Shown here in pieces: positions 50,502-59,928 of a stretch of DNA of 64,000 bases; positions within the stretch are counted from its first letter, which is position 1; every line of letters begins with the position of its first letter. Source of the stretch: Betaproteobacteria bacterium GR16-43 (lineage in GTDB: Bacteria > Pseudomonadota > Gammaproteobacteria > Burkholderiales > Usitatibacteraceae). Location: positions 3,348,001-3,412,000 of the forward strand of contig CP019169.1 in assembly GCA_001953215.1 (NCBI GenBank), in the 5' to 3' direction. The position numbers and the translations under genes were made by a program. The notes beneath the pieces were generated by a model. The model searched no databases and was not told the origin of the DNA. It saw nothing but the letters and a program-made list of their open reading frames with translations.

Positions 50502-52178
50502 ATGGAGAAGGCCTGGCTGAAATCCTACGCCCCCGGCGTGCCGGCGGAAATCGACACCAGCGTCTACGCCAGCATCGCGGACATCTTCCGCCAGAGCTGC
50601 GCACGCTTCGCCCCGAGGCCCGCCTTCACCTGCATGGGCGCCACGCTCACCTACGCGGAGCTGGATCGCCTCTCGCGGGATTTCGGTGCCTACCTGCAGA
50701 AGGTCGCGGGCCTCAAGCGCGGGGCGCGCGTGGCGATCATGATGCCCAACGTCCTGCAATACCCGGTGGCGATCTTCGCCGCGTTGCGGGCGGGGTTCAT
50801 CGTGGTGAATTGCAATCCGCTCTACACCCCGCGCGAGCTGGAGCACCAGCTGAAGGATTCCGGCGCGGAGGCGATCGTCATCCTCGAGAACTTCGCGACG
50901 ACGCTGGAAAAGGTGATCGCCCAGACGGGCGTGAAGACCATCGTCACGACGCAATTGGGCGACCTGCTGGGTTTCCCCAAGTCGTTCATCACCAACTTCG
51001 CCGTGAAGCACGTGAAGAAGATGGTGCCGCCGTGGAAACTTCCGAACCCGGTCGATTTCGCCGCGGCCCTGGCGGCCGGGCGCCCGCAGGCGCTGGAGGA
51101 GCCGGATCTCGTCCATGACGACATCGCGTTCCTGCAATACACCGGCGGGACGACGGGCGTGTCGAAGGGCGCGATGCTCACGCACGGCAACATCGTCTCC
51201 AACCTGCTGCAGTCCTCGGCCTGGTGGGGGCAGGACCTTCGGGAAGGCGAAGAGATCATCATCACCGCGCTGCCGCTGTACCACATCTTCGCGCTCACCG
51301 GGAATTGCCTCACGTTCATGAAGATCGGGGCGTCCAACATCCTGATCGTCAACCCGCGCGACATCCCCGCCTTCGTGAAGGAGCTGGGACGGTACCGCTT
51401 CACCTGTTTCACCGGCGTGAATACGCTTTTCAACGCGCTGCTCAACGCGCCCGGCTTTTCATCGCTCGATTTTTCGGGCCTCCGCCTGGCCCTGGGTGGC
51501 GGGATGGCCGTGCAGCGTTCCGTGGCGGAGCGCTGGAAGGAAGTCACCGGCAAGCCGCTCCTGGAGGCCTATGGCCTCACCGAGACGTCGCCGGGCGCGT
51601 GCATCAACCCGATGGTGCCGGGTGCCGAATACAACGGCTTCGCGGGCCTGCCCATCTCCTCGACCATCGTCACCATCCGCGACGACGACGGGAAGATCCT
51701 CGCGTTCGGCGAGACGGGCGAGATCTGCATTGCCGGACCGCAGGTGATGAAGGGTTATTACAACCGTCCCGATGAAACCGCGAAGGTGATGACGGACGAT
51801 GGAGCCTTCCGGACCGGCGACATCGGGTTGATGACGCCCGAGGGTTTCGTGAAGATCGTCGACCGGAAGAAGGACATGATCCTGGTCTCCGGCTTCAACG
51901 TGTACCCGAACGAAGTGGAGGACGTGATCGCGATGATGCCGGCCGTGCGCGAGGTGTGCGCCGTGGCGGCGGCCGACGAGAAGTCCGGCGAGGTGGTGCG
52001 CGTGGCGGTGGTCCGCAAGGATCCCTCGCTCACCAAGCAACAGGTGATCGACCATTGCCGGGCGCAGCTCACCGGATACAAGGTGCCCAAGATCGTCGAG
52101 TTCTGGAAGGAATTGCCCAAGACGAACGTCGGCAAGGTCCTGCGGCGCGAAGTGAAGAACGCACCCGCTCAACCCTAG
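50502..52178 (+). CDS. Long-chain fatty acid-CoA ligase (FadD type)
   Basis: 558 residues, acyl-adenylate-forming enzyme. P-loop YTGGTTGVSKGAMLTH, YGLTETSPGA (A5), FRTGDIGLMTPEGFVKIVDRKKDMI (A8 hinge) and the C-terminal Lys in KTNVGKVLRRE. Activates free fatty acids to acyl-CoA. GAGGAGAACG is the ribosome binding site. Followed after 21 bases by the molybdenum hydroxylase genes, which may be read from the same transcript. Confidence 0.93.
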   Translation: MEKAWLKSYAPGVPAEIDTSVYASIADIFRQSCARFAPRPAFTCMGATLTYAELDRLSRDFGAYLQKVAGLKRGARVAIMMPNVLQYPVAIFAALRAGFIVVNCNPLYTPRELEHQLKDSGAEAIVILENFATTLEKVIAQTGVKTIVTTQLGDLLGFPKSFITNFAVKHVKKMVPPWKLPNPVDFAAALAAGRPQALEEPDLVHDDIAFLQYTGGTTGVSKGAMLTHGNIVSNLLQSSAWWGQDLREGEEIIITALPLYHIFALTGNCLTFMKIGASNILIVNPRDIPAFVKELGRYRFTCFTGVNTLFNALLNAPGFSSLDFSGLRLALGGGMAVQRSVAERWKEVTGKPLLEAYGLTETSPGACINPMVPGAEYNGFAGLPISSTIVTIRDDDGKILAFGETGEICIAGPQVMKGYYNRPDETAKVMTDDGAFRTGDIGLMTPEGFVKIVDRKKDMILVSGFNVYPNEVEDVIAMMPAVREVCAVAAADEKSGEVVRVAVVRKDPSLTKQQVIDHCRAQLTGYKVPKIVEFWKELPKTNVGKVLRREVKNAPAQP

Positions 52179-52199
52179 CCCCAACTGGAGGAGTCCCGC

Positions 52200-52676
52200 A
52201 TGGCGAAGCTCAACATCAACGGCAAGGTCCTCGATGTGAAGGCCGAGCCGGATACGCCGCTGCTCTGGGCGTTGCGCGAACAGGTGGGGCTCACGGGAAC
52301 CAAGTACGGCTGCGGTGTCGCCGCGTGCGGCGCGTGCTCGGTGCACATCAACGGCGAGCTCACGCGCTCGTGCACGATGCCCATCGGCAGCCTGAAGGCG
52401 ACCGATCGCATCGTGACCATCGAAGGCCTTTCGAAGGGCGCCACCCACGCGGTCCAGCGTGCCTGGGCCGAGGTCGACGTCCCGCAATGCGGCTATTGCC
52501 AGTCCGGCCAGATCATGGCGGCCGCGGCGCTGATCGCGAAGACCGCGAAGCCCACGGACGCGGACATCGACGCGGCCATGACCAACATCTGCCGTTGCGG
52601 CACCTACCAGCGCATCCGCAAGGCCATCCATCGCGCGGCCGAGCTGAACGCCGCACCGAAGGGAGGCAAGGCATGA
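52200..52676 (+). CDS. Molybdenum hydroxylase [2Fe-2S] small subunit (IorA-like)
   Basis: 158 residues. Plant-type [2Fe-2S] domain with [18 protein letters not shown] and a further Cys, then the C-terminal [2Fe-2S] domain with [10 protein letters not shown] and [10 protein letters not shown]. Electron-transfer subunit of xanthine-oxidase-family enzymes of the isoquinoline 1-oxidoreductase type. Overlaps the large-subunit gene by 4 bases. Confidence 0.93.
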   Translation: MAKLNINGKVLDVKAEPDTPLLWALREQVGLTGTKYGCGVAACGACSVHINGELTRSCTMPIGSLKATDRIVTIEGLSKGATHAVQRAWAEVDVPQCGYCQSGQIMAAAALIAKTAKPTDADIDAAMTNICRCGTYQRIRKAIHRAAELNAAPKGGKA

Positions 52677-54844
52677 ACGTCACCCGCCGGGAGTTCCTCG
52701 TTTCCTCCGCTGCCGCGGGCGGCGGCCTCGCCCTGGGGTTGCACGTCCCGTTCGCCATGGCCGCCGACACGAAGGCCGCAGCCGCGGCCACGGAAGTGAA
52801 TCTCTGGGTCGCCATCCGCCCGGACGACACTTGCGTGATCCGCATCGCCCGCGCGGAGATGGGGCAGGGCACGCTGACCGGGTTGGCCCAGCTCGTGGTC
52901 GAGGAGCTCGAGTGCGATTGGGCCAAGGTCACCACCGAAGGCATCACACCCGGGCGCAACCTCGCGTCCAAGCGCGCGTGGGGCGAGATGGGCACGGGCG
53001 GCAGCCGCGGGATCCGCACCTCGCACGAGTACGTGCGCCAGGGCGGCGCGGCCGCGAGGATCATGCTGCTGCAGGCCGCGGCCGACGAGTGGAAGGTCCC
53101 GGTTTCGGAGCTCACCGTTTCCAAGGGCGTCATCACACACGCGGCTTCGAAGCGCACCACGTCGTACGGCAAGGTGGCCGCGAAGGCCGCGAAGATCACG
53201 CCCCCGGACGTGAAGACGATCAAGTTGCGCGATCCGAAGGAGTGGAAGGTCGCGGGCCAGGGCCTGAAGCGCCTCGACACGCGCGACAAGCTGGACGGCA
53301 GCAAGGTCTACTCCATCGACGTACGCCTGCCCGGCATGTTGAACGCGGCCATCCAGCAGTGCCCCGTGTTCGGCGGCAAGCTCGTGAGCTACGACGAAGC
53401 GGCCATCGCCAAGCGGCCGGGCGTGAAGGGCGTGGTGAAGGTCGATGCTTCGACCGTCGCCGTCGTGGCCGATACCTGGTGGCACGCCAAGACCGCCCTC
53501 GATGCGCTGCCGATCGTCTGGGACGAAGGCCCGAATGCGAAGGTGTCGAGCGCCTCCATCGCCGCCCACCTCAAGACGGGCATCGATGCGGAGAAGGCGT
53601 TCGCCGGCACGAAGAAGGGGGACGCGCTGCAGGCGATTTCAACCTCCCCGAAGAAGGTGGAGGCGATCTACGGCACGCCGTTCCTCGCCCACGCGACGAT
53701 GGAGCCCATGAATTGCACCGCGCGCGTCACGAAGGAAGGCGCCGAGGTGTGGGTTCCCACGCAGAACGCGGAAGCCTCGCTCGCCGCGCTGGCGGAATCC
53801 GCCGGGCTGCCGCTGGAGAAATGCGAAGTGCATCGCACCGACCTCGGCTGCGGTTTCGGGCGCCGCGGGGGCAACCAGGACTACACGAAGCAGGCGACGG
53901 TCATCGCGAAGCAATTCCCCGGCATCCCTGTGAAGCTGATCTGGAGCCGCGAGGAAGACACGATGCACGACTTCTACCGGCCCATCTCGCAGTGCAAGCT
54001 CACGGCGGGGCTGGATGCCGCGGGCAATCTCTCCGGACTGCACGTCCGCGTGTCGGGCCAGTCGATCAACGCATGGGTCAACCCGAACTTCGATCCCGAG
54101 GGCAAGGATCGCCGCCAACTGCAGGGGATGTGGGAGGAGCCGGGCGACGCGCAGATCGGCTACACCGTGCCCAACCTGCAGATCGAGTATTCGATGCGCA
54201 ACACGCACGTGCCCGTTGGCCCGTGGCGCGGCGTGAACACCAACCAGAACGGCGTCTACCTCGAGTGCTTCATGGACGAGGTGGCGAAGGCCGCGGGCAA
54301 GGACCCGCTCGAGTTCCGCCGTGCGCTGATGGCAAACCACCCGAAGCACCTGGCGGTGCTGAACGCCGCGGCCGAACGCGCCGGATGGGGCAAGCCGCTG
54401 CCGGCGGGCGTGCATCGCGGGATCGCGCAGTTCATGGGCTATGGCAGCTACTCCGCGGCCGTTGCGGAGGTCTCCGTCAGCGCGGCGGGCGAACTCAAGG
54501 TGCATCGCATGGTGCTGGCCCTCGATTGCGGCCACGCGGTGAACCCGGAGCAGATCGCCGCGCAGGTGGAGGGTTCGGTCGCCTACGGCCTCTCCGCCAC
54601 GCTCTTCGGCGAGAACACCGTCGAGAACGGGCGGATCAAGGAGACCAACTTCCACGAGTACCGCATCCTCAAGCTGGCCGAGATGCCCAAGGTCGAGACG
54701 GTGATCGTGCCGACCTACGATTTCTGGGGCGGCGTCGGGGAGCCGACGATTTGTGTCGTCGCACCTTCGGTGCTGAATGCCATCTACGCAGCCACCGGAA
54801 AACCCGTGCGCCAACTCCCGCTCAAGAACCAGAAATTAGTTTGA
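52673..54844 (+). CDS. Molybdopterin-binding large subunit, isoquinoline 1-oxidoreductase beta-like (IorB), Tat-exported
   Basis: 723 residues. Twin-arginine signal [19 protein letters not shown], so the enzyme is periplasmic. Molybdopterin-contact motifs [13 protein letters not shown] and [16 protein letters not shown], and the catalytic Glu in [14 protein letters not shown]. Oxidises aldehydes or N-heterocycles; the real substrate is unknown. No cytochrome or XdhC-type chaperone gene is adjacent. An inverted repeat follows the stop codon. Confidence 0.9.
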   Translation: MNVTRREFLVSSAAAGGGLALGLHVPFAMAADTKAAAAATEVNLWVAIRPDDTCVIRIARAEMGQGTLTGLAQLVVEELECDWAKVTTEGITPGRNLASKRAWGEMGTGGSRGIRTSHEYVRQGGAAARIMLLQAAADEWKVPVSELTVSKGVITHAASKRTTSYGKVAAKAAKITPPDVKTIKLRDPKEWKVAGQGLKRLDTRDKLDGSKVYSIDVRLPGMLNAAIQQCPVFGGKLVSYDEAAIAKRPGVKGVVKVDASTVAVVADTWWHAKTALDALPIVWDEGPNAKVSSASIAAHLKTGIDAEKAFAGTKKGDALQAISTSPKKVEAIYGTPFLAHATMEPMNCTARVTKEGAEVWVPTQNAEASLAALAESAGLPLEKCEVHRTDLGCGFGRRGGNQDYTKQATVIAKQFPGIPVKLIWSREEDTMHDFYRPISQCKLTAGLDAAGNLSGLHVRVSGQSINAWVNPNFDPEGKDRRQLQGMWEEPGDAQIGYTVPNLQIEYSMRNTHVPVGPWRGVNTNQNGVYLECFMDEVAKAAGKDPLEFRRALMANHPKHLAVLNAAAERAGWGKPLPAGVHRGIAQFMGYGSYSAAVAEVSVSAAGELKVHRMVLALDCGHAVNPEQIAAQVEGSVAYGLSATLFGENTVENGRIKETNFHEYRILKLAEMPKVETVIVPTYDFWGGVGEPTICVVAPSVLNAIYAATGKPVRQLPLKNQKLV

Positions 54845-54850
54845 GAAAGG

Positions 54851-54932
54851 AAGGGGACAAAGATAAACACAGATGAACACGGATAAAGGCTTGGTTCCAT
54901 CAGTGTTCATCTGTGTTTATCTGTGTCCCCTT
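54851..54932. repeat. Large intergenic inverted repeat of 10-bp-periodic units (copy 2)
   Basis: Arms 54851-54880 and 54903-54932 match at 29 of 30 positions, around a 22-base loop. Units AGATAAACAC, AGATGAACAC and GGATAAA follow each other with a 10-bp period. It lies between two convergent genes and begins 7 bases after the upstream stop. Related in design and sequence to the element at 31203-31323. Confidence 0.88.
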
Positions 54933-54955
54933 GCTTTTGGGGTTGGGCACCACCG

Positions 54956-56176
54956 CTAGGCCGCCTTCTCGTAGACGGGCCCGTACTCGCGAAGCGCATC
55001 GCGAATGCGATCGACCGCCCAGTCGAGGTCCGCGCGCTCGACGATGAGCGGCGGCGCGAAGCGGGCCACCGTTCCGTGCGTGTCCTTCGACAGCACGCCG
55101 TGCTTGAGCAGCGTCTCCACGAAACGCCGGGCCGAGACCTTGCGGGGGTCGAGCTCCACGCCGATCAACAGTCCCTGGCCGCGCACGTCCGTGACGATCG
55201 GACTGGAGATCGCGCGCAGCCGCTGCAGGAGATGGGCTCCCATCGCGGCCGCGCGCTCCGCGAGCCTCTCCTCGAGCAGCACCTCGAGGGACGCGAGCCC
55301 GACCGCGGCGCCCAGCGCGTTGCCTCCGAACGTGCTGCCGTGGTCGCCGGGCTTGAAGACGCCCATCACTTCGTCGCGCGCGAGGAACGCCGAGACCGGC
55401 AGCAGCCCGCCGCCCAGCGCCTTGCCCAGGACCAGTCCATCGGGTTTCACGCCCTCGTGGTGGATGGCGAGGATGCGGCCCGTGCGCCCGAGGCCGGTCT
55501 GCACCTCGTCCACGATGAGCAGCACGTTGCGGTCGCGGCAGATGCGCGCGCACTCCGTCAGGTAGCCCGCCGGCGGCACGACGATGCCGGCCTCGCCCTG
55601 CACGGGCTCGACCAGGAACGCCGCCGTGTTGGGGGTGATGGCCGCGGCGAGCGCCTTCGCGTCCCCGAAGGGCACCCTCCGGAAGCCGCCCGAGTGCGGA
55701 CCGAAATCGTCGCGATACTGCGGTTCCGACGAGAAGCCGACGATCGTGGTCGTGCGGCCGTGGAAGTTGCCGTCGCACACGAGGATCTCCGCGGTGTCGC
55801 GCGGGACCTTCTTCACGACATAGGCCCACTTGCGAGCGCACTTGATGGCCGTCTCCACGGCCTCGGCGCCGGTGTTCATCGGCAGTGCACGGTCCATGCC
55901 CGTGACTTCGCACAGTTTCGCGAGGAACGGCGACAGCTTGTCGCTGTGGAAGGCCCGCGAGGTCACCGCGAGGCGCGCGGCCTGCTCCGAAAGGGCCTTC
56001 ACGAGCTTCGGGTGGCCGTGGCCGAAGCTCACGGCGGAATACGCGGACAGCATGTCGAGATAACGCTTTCCGGTGTCGTCCCACAGCCAGGCACCTTCTC
56101 CGCGCGTGAGAACGATGGGCAGGGGGGCGTAGTTCGTCGCACCGTAGCGGCGCTCGAGAGCGATGGTGTCGCCCAT
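54956..56176 (-). CDS. Ornithine--oxo-acid transaminase (class III aminotransferase)
   Basis: 406 residues. Transfers the delta-amino group of ornithine to 2-oxoglutarate, giving glutamate semialdehyde. Landmarks: YGATNYAPLPIVLTRGEGAW, NTGAEAVETAIKCARKW, the FHGRTTT loop, DEVQTGLGRTG, and PLP lysine in VLGKALGGGLLPVSAF. N-terminal YGATNY is typical of ornithine rather than acetylornithine aminotransferases. The ATG at 56176 was chosen to fit the family start. TATAAT on the minus strand at 56278-56283 may serve as its -10 box. Confidence 0.9.
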   Translation of the reverse strand: MGDTIALERRYGATNYAPLPIVLTRGEGAWLWDDTGKRYLDMLSAYSAVSFGHGHPKLVKALSEQAARLAVTSRAFHSDKLSPFLAKLCEVTGMDRALPMNTGAEAVETAIKCARKWAYVVKKVPRDTAEILVCDGNFHGRTTTIVGFSSEPQYRDDFGPHSGGFRRVPFGDAKALAAAITPNTAAFLVEPVQGEAGIVVPPAGYLTECARICRDRNVLLIVDEVQTGLGRTGRILAIHHEGVKPDGLVLGKALGGGLLPVSAFLARDEVMGVFKPGDHGSTFGGNALGAAVGLASLEVLLEERLAERAAAMGAHLLQRLRAISSPIVTDVRGQGLLIGVELDPRKVSARRFVETLLKHGVLSKDTHGTVARFAPPLIVERADLDWAVDRIRDALREYGPVYEKAA

Positions 56177-56277
56177 GACGGGTCCTTCCAGGGTATCCGG
56201 GGTCGCTGGAGGTTGGACCCCGACGGCTCGAAGCCGTTTCCCGCGCCGCGTTCTCAACACAGCAGGCGGGACAGGCA

Positions 56278-56283
56278 ATTATA
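56278..56283 (-). promoter_or_regulatory. Possible -10 box (TATAAT) upstream of the ornithine transaminase gene
   Basis: An exact TATAAT read on the minus strand, in the gap between the GMC oxidoreductase stop and the transaminase start, about 95 bases before the start. No good -35 hexamer was found 16-18 bases upstream, so the call is weak. Confidence 0.3.
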
Positions 56284-56292
56284 CCGGGGGGA

Positions 56293-57927
56293 TCAGGCCT
56301 TGCCGGCGGCGAGGCCCGAAGCCAGGCGGGCCGCGAGCGCGTAGATCGTGAGCTGCGGATTGGCGCCGAGGCTCGTCGGAAAGAGCGAGCCGTCGTGCAC
56401 CGACAGGTTCGCCACGTGGTGGTGGCGGCCCGCTTCGTTGACGACGGATTCCCGCGGGTCCGTTCCCATCGCGCAGCCGCCCATCACGTGGGCGCTGACC
56501 ACACGCGTTCGCAGCGCCTCCATCGGCAGCGATGCGATCGCGGCCTTCGCGGCGGCCCAGGATTCGGTGGGCACCGCGCCTTCGTGCAAGGGCATCACGT
56601 GCTTCGCGCCCGCGGCGAACTGGATCTCGGCCATCGCCAGGAAAGCCCGGCGCGCGCCATCCCAGAGGTAGGGCGTGATCGGATAGTCGAGCAGGGGCGA
56701 CCCGTCCTGCCGCAGGACCACGCGCCCGCCCGGCGATTCGGGATGGAAGCCGTCGCGCAACAGGGCGATCACCACCTGCAGGTTTGGGAAGCGCGACATC
56801 CATTGCGCATGGCCCGTGCCGAAGCCCGGCAACGTGATGCCGGCGAGGATCGGATGGATCGGCGGAACCTCGAGCTTGAATCCCGCGGGGCCGGTCGCGG
56901 GCGGTGCCTCGAGGAAATGGTCGGAGTAGATCGATTGCGGCGCGCCCGCGTGTGCCGCGACCGGATGATCCATCACGGCCGCGGACACCACGGTCGGATG
57001 CAGGAACGTGCGCCTTCCGGCCGTCCGGTGCGGATCGGGCAGGAGGCTGCGCAGCAGGACCGCCGGCGAACCGATGGCGCCGGCCGCCAGGACGAAGTGG
57101 CGCGCGCGCAGCCGGATGCGCTGCGGACGCGGGGCCGCGCCGGATCCTTCGAGCCCCCGCGCCTCGGCGTGCGTGATGCGATCGCCATCGAGGACCAAAC
57201 GCTCGATGCGACAGTGGTGGATCAACGTCGCGCCGCGCTCGAGAGCCCCCGGGATCGTCGTGACCAGCATCGACTGCTTCGCATTCGTGGGACAACCCAT
57301 CCCGCAGTAGCCGATGTTCCAGCAGCCCTTCACGTTGCGGCGGATGGCGCCTGTCGGAATTCCGAGCTTCTCGCAGCCCCGGCGCAGCACGTCGTTGTTC
57401 TCGTTGGGCGCGACCGGCCAGGGCGCGATGGCGAGCCGCTCCTCCATGCGCGCGAACCACGGCGCGAGATCGTCTTCGCCGAGAGTCTTCAGCCCGTGGA
57501 CGTTGCGCCAATGCCCGAGCGTGGCAGCCGGCGTGCGGAAGCTCGAGGTCCAGTTCACCGTGGTCGATCCACCGACGCTGCGTCCCTGCAGGATGGTGAT
57601 GGCCTTGTCCTTCGTCTGCCGGCCCGCGCTTTCCTGGTAGAGCTGCGGGTAGGCCTCGCGCTCGCGCATGTGGAAATCGGAAGAGCTCTTGAGCGGTCCT
57701 TCCTCGACCAGCAGGACCTTGAGGCCGGCCGTGGCGAGGACCTCGGCCGTGACGCCACCGCCCGCGCCGCTGCCGACGATCACGACGTCGGCTTCGAGGT
57801 CGAGGTCGCGATCCTGCGTGGTCGCGTCGATCACGCGCCAGCCCGCGGCGAGTCCCTCGCGGATCGGATCGCGAATCGAAGACTCGCGGATCGCCGTCGC
57901 CTCGCGCAGCGGAAAGGTCTCGCTCAT
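56293..57927 (-). CDS. GMC family oxidoreductase (alcohol oxidase/dehydrogenase type)
   Basis: 544 residues. FAD-binding Rossmann motif VVIVGSGAGGGVTAEVLATA near residue 45, the GMC signature GRSVGGSTTVNW, a Cys-rich stretch GCWNIGYCGMGCPTNAKQ, and the C-terminal VHDGSLFPTSLGANPQLTIY. HVMGGCAMG contains the active-site His region. GMC enzymes of this subfamily include long-chain fatty alcohol and sterol oxidases; the neighbouring aldehyde dehydrogenase points to an alcohol-to-acid pathway. Overlaps the upstream small-subunit gene by 4 bases. Confidence 0.88.
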   Translation of the reverse strand: MSETFPLREATAIRESSIRDPIREGLAAGWRVIDATTQDRDLDLEADVVIVGSGAGGGVTAEVLATAGLKVLLVEEGPLKSSSDFHMREREAYPQLYQESAGRQTKDKAITILQGRSVGGSTTVNWTSSFRTPAATLGHWRNVHGLKTLGEDDLAPWFARMEERLAIAPWPVAPNENNDVLRRGCEKLGIPTGAIRRNVKGCWNIGYCGMGCPTNAKQSMLVTTIPGALERGATLIHHCRIERLVLDGDRITHAEARGLEGSGAAPRPQRIRLRARHFVLAAGAIGSPAVLLRSLLPDPHRTAGRRTFLHPTVVSAAVMDHPVAAHAGAPQSIYSDHFLEAPPATGPAGFKLEVPPIHPILAGITLPGFGTGHAQWMSRFPNLQVVIALLRDGFHPESPGGRVVLRQDGSPLLDYPITPYLWDGARRAFLAMAEIQFAAGAKHVMPLHEGAVPTESWAAAKAAIASLPMEALRTRVVSAHVMGGCAMGTDPRESVVNEAGRHHHVANLSVHDGSLFPTSLGANPQLTIYALAARLASGLAAGKA

Positions 57928-58442
57928 CGTCCGCTCTCCAGCGCCGGCGGTCCCGGATAGCCGATCGCGGGCCACGAGCGCGCATTGCCGTACCACGCGG
58001 CCTGCAGAAGTTGCGTGAGGGCCTGGTAGCCCGCACGGAAGAGGTCGAAGCGGCTTTCGCGCCAGCGCGTGAGGAATTGCGCGACCGATTCCGCGCTCGC
58101 TTCGCGCCAGGGATCGCCAACGCCGGCGAGCGCCGTGCGCGACGGGGCGAAATGGAGCAGCGAAAGGAGGTCGCGGATTTCGCCCTGCACGGCGGGACCG
58201 AGCCCGCCCACGGCGCGATCGAAGGCCTCCACGACTTCGCGGATCGCGGACTCGCGCTCGGCCGGCGCCGCGGGAAGCGAACCCGCGAGCACGACCGGGA
58301 CCAGCGCGGCGATGACTTCGAGGTGGGATTCGTCGAGCGTGCGATGGGGCGCGGCGGACCCGGGCCGCCCGAGCCATCGGGCCGCGACGAGGACGGCGGC
58401 GCCGGCAAGGCCCACCTGGAGGAAGCGTCGTCGGGAAAGCAA
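57924..58442 (-). CDS. Gluconate 2-dehydrogenase subunit 3-like small protein, Tat-exported
   Basis: 172 residues from TTG 58442. Twin-arginine signal SRRRFLQVGLAGAAVLVAAR; the rest is helical (EVIAALVPVVLAGSLPAAPA, VVEAFDRAVGGLG). Small subunits of this type accompany GMC dehydrogenases and can carry them through the Tat system. The TTG was chosen because no ATG or GTG lies before the signal peptide; it follows the aldehyde dehydrogenase stop by 2 bases, so translation is probably coupled. Confidence 0.78.
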   Translation of the reverse strand: MLSRRRFLQVGLAGAAVLVAARWLGRPGSAAPHRTLDESHLEVIAALVPVVLAGSLPAAPAERESAIREVVEAFDRAVGGLGPAVQGEIRDLLSLLHFAPSRTALAGVGDPWREASAESVAQFLTRWRESRFDLFRAGYQALTQLLQAAWYGNARSWPAIGYPGPPALESGR

Positions 58443-58444
58443 GG

Positions 58445-59854
58445 TCAGCGGAACAGGTGCCGGGCCAGCGCCTCGAAGCGCGCGCCATACGGCGGGCGGA
58501 AGAGCTTCAGGCCATTGAAGCGCGACTGGTAGAACACGGCCTTCGTCACGGAGAACGCCTCGAAGCCATCGCGCCCGTGGTAGCGGCCCATCCCGCTCGG
58601 GCCCACGCCGCCGAAGGGCAGGTCGTCCTGCGCGACGTGGAGGATCGTCTCGTTCACGGCGACGCCGCCGGAGACGGTCCGGGCGATCACTTGCTCGATG
58701 GCCCCGGCGTCGTGGTCGAAGGCGTAGAGGGCCAGGGGACGCGGACGGGCATTCACATACGCGATGGCGTCGTCGAGCGTTCGATAGGGAACGACGGGCA
58801 GGATGGGGCCGAAGATCTCCTCGCGCAGGACGCGCATCGCATCGGTCGCGCCCAGCACGATCTTCGGGGCCATCTTTCGTGCCGCCGCTTCGCCGCCGGA
58901 GGTGAGTTCGACGATCGTCGCACCCCGCGCCTTGGCATCGTCCAGCAGCGCGGTGAGCCGTTGGTGCTGGCGATCGTTCACGATCGCCGTGTAATCCGGG
59001 GTACTGGCGAACTGCGGATAGAGCCTGGTCACCGTCTCGCGCGCGGCGGCAACGAAGGCATCGACGCGTTCTTCGGGAACGAGCGCATAGTCCGGCGCGA
59101 TGCACGTCTGGCCCGCGTTGAGGCACTTGCCGTAGAGGATGCGGCTCGCGGCTTCCTCGACGGGAAACCCGCGGCCGACGATCGCCGGGGACTTGCCGCC
59201 GAGTTCGAGCGTCACCGGCGTGAGGTGGGCCGCAGCGGCGCGCATCACTTCGGCGCCCACGTTCGTCGAACCGGTGAAGAGCAGGTGGTCGAACGGCAGC
59301 GCCGTGAAGGCCTTCGCGACTTCCGGACCGCCGTTGACCACGGCGATCCGTTCGGGAGAGAAATGCCGGTCGATCAAGCGCGCGAAGAGTTCCCCGGTCC
59401 TGGGCGCCGCTTCGGACATCTTCACCAGCGCACGATTGCCGGCCGCGAGCGCCGAGGTCAGCGGGCCCACTGCGAGATACAGCGGGTAGTTCCAGGGAAC
59501 CACGATGCCCACGACGCCGAGCGGCTGGAAGACGACGCGCGATCGACCCGGAAGGAACCACAGGTTGGTGCCGCGACGCTGCGGACGCATCCAGCCCCGC
59601 AGGTGTCGCTTGGCGTGCCGCAAGCCCTCGAGGGCCGGGAAGATCTCGAGCAATCGGGTCTCGTGCGTGGAGCGTCCGCCGAAGTCGGTGGAGATGGCCG
59701 CGGCGATCGCATCCGCATTGGCGCGAACGAGGCGCTCCAGGGTGTCGAGGTCCGCGATGCGCTCGGCGGCGCCCGTCGTCGGGCCTTGCGCACGCGCGGC
59801 GCGCTGGCGCTCGAAAAGGGCGGAAAGATCGGCGGGTTCGTGGTCGATATTCAA
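58445..59854 (-). CDS. Coniferyl-aldehyde-dehydrogenase-type aldehyde dehydrogenase
   Basis: 469 residues. NAD(P)-dependent oxidation of an aldehyde to its acid. Visible: VPWNYPLYLAVGPLTSALAA, FTGSTNVGAEVM, catalytic Glu in TLELGGKSPAIVG, catalytic Cys in NAGQTCIAPDYALV, and EEIFGPILPVVPY. The YPL motif with this Cys context marks the CalB/fatty-aldehyde group. The start is TTG 59854 with no strong ribosome binding site. First gene of an operon ALDH - small Tat subunit - GMC oxidoreductase. Confidence 0.9.
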   Translation of the reverse strand: MNIDHEPADLSALFERQRAARAQGPTTGAAERIADLDTLERLVRANADAIAAAISTDFGGRSTHETRLLEIFPALEGLRHAKRHLRGWMRPQRRGTNLWFLPGRSRVVFQPLGVVGIVVPWNYPLYLAVGPLTSALAAGNRALVKMSEAAPRTGELFARLIDRHFSPERIAVVNGGPEVAKAFTALPFDHLLFTGSTNVGAEVMRAAAAHLTPVTLELGGKSPAIVGRGFPVEEAASRILYGKCLNAGQTCIAPDYALVPEERVDAFVAAARETVTRLYPQFASTPDYTAIVNDRQHQRLTALLDDAKARGATIVELTSGGEAAARKMAPKIVLGATDAMRVLREEIFGPILPVVPYRTLDDAIAYVNARPRPLALYAFDHDAGAIEQVIARTVSGGVAVNETILHVAQDDLPFGGVGPSGMGRYHGRDGFEAFSVTKAVFYQSRFNGLKLFRPPYGARFEALARHLFR

Positions 59855-59877
59855 CTTTAAGAAAGCCTTATAACAGT

Positions 59878-59892
59878 TTGATTAATAATCAA
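59878..59892. promoter_or_regulatory. 15-bp palindrome in the ALDH / FFLEELY divergent promoter region
   Basis: TTGATTA-A-TAATCAA, a perfect two-fold palindrome in an AT-rich island within otherwise very GC-rich DNA. It lies 24 bases upstream of the aldehyde dehydrogenase start, where a repressor would block that promoter. Confidence 0.55.
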
Positions 59893-59928
59893 TCAGAGGT
59901 AACGAATTCGGCGGTCTGGTGCGGAAGT

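Noticed and set aside
31203-54932. The two large inverted repeats as a CRISPR array or as transposon ends
   Set aside because: There are no regularly spaced identical repeats with unique spacers, no cas genes, no transposase between or near them, and no target-site duplication could be defined.
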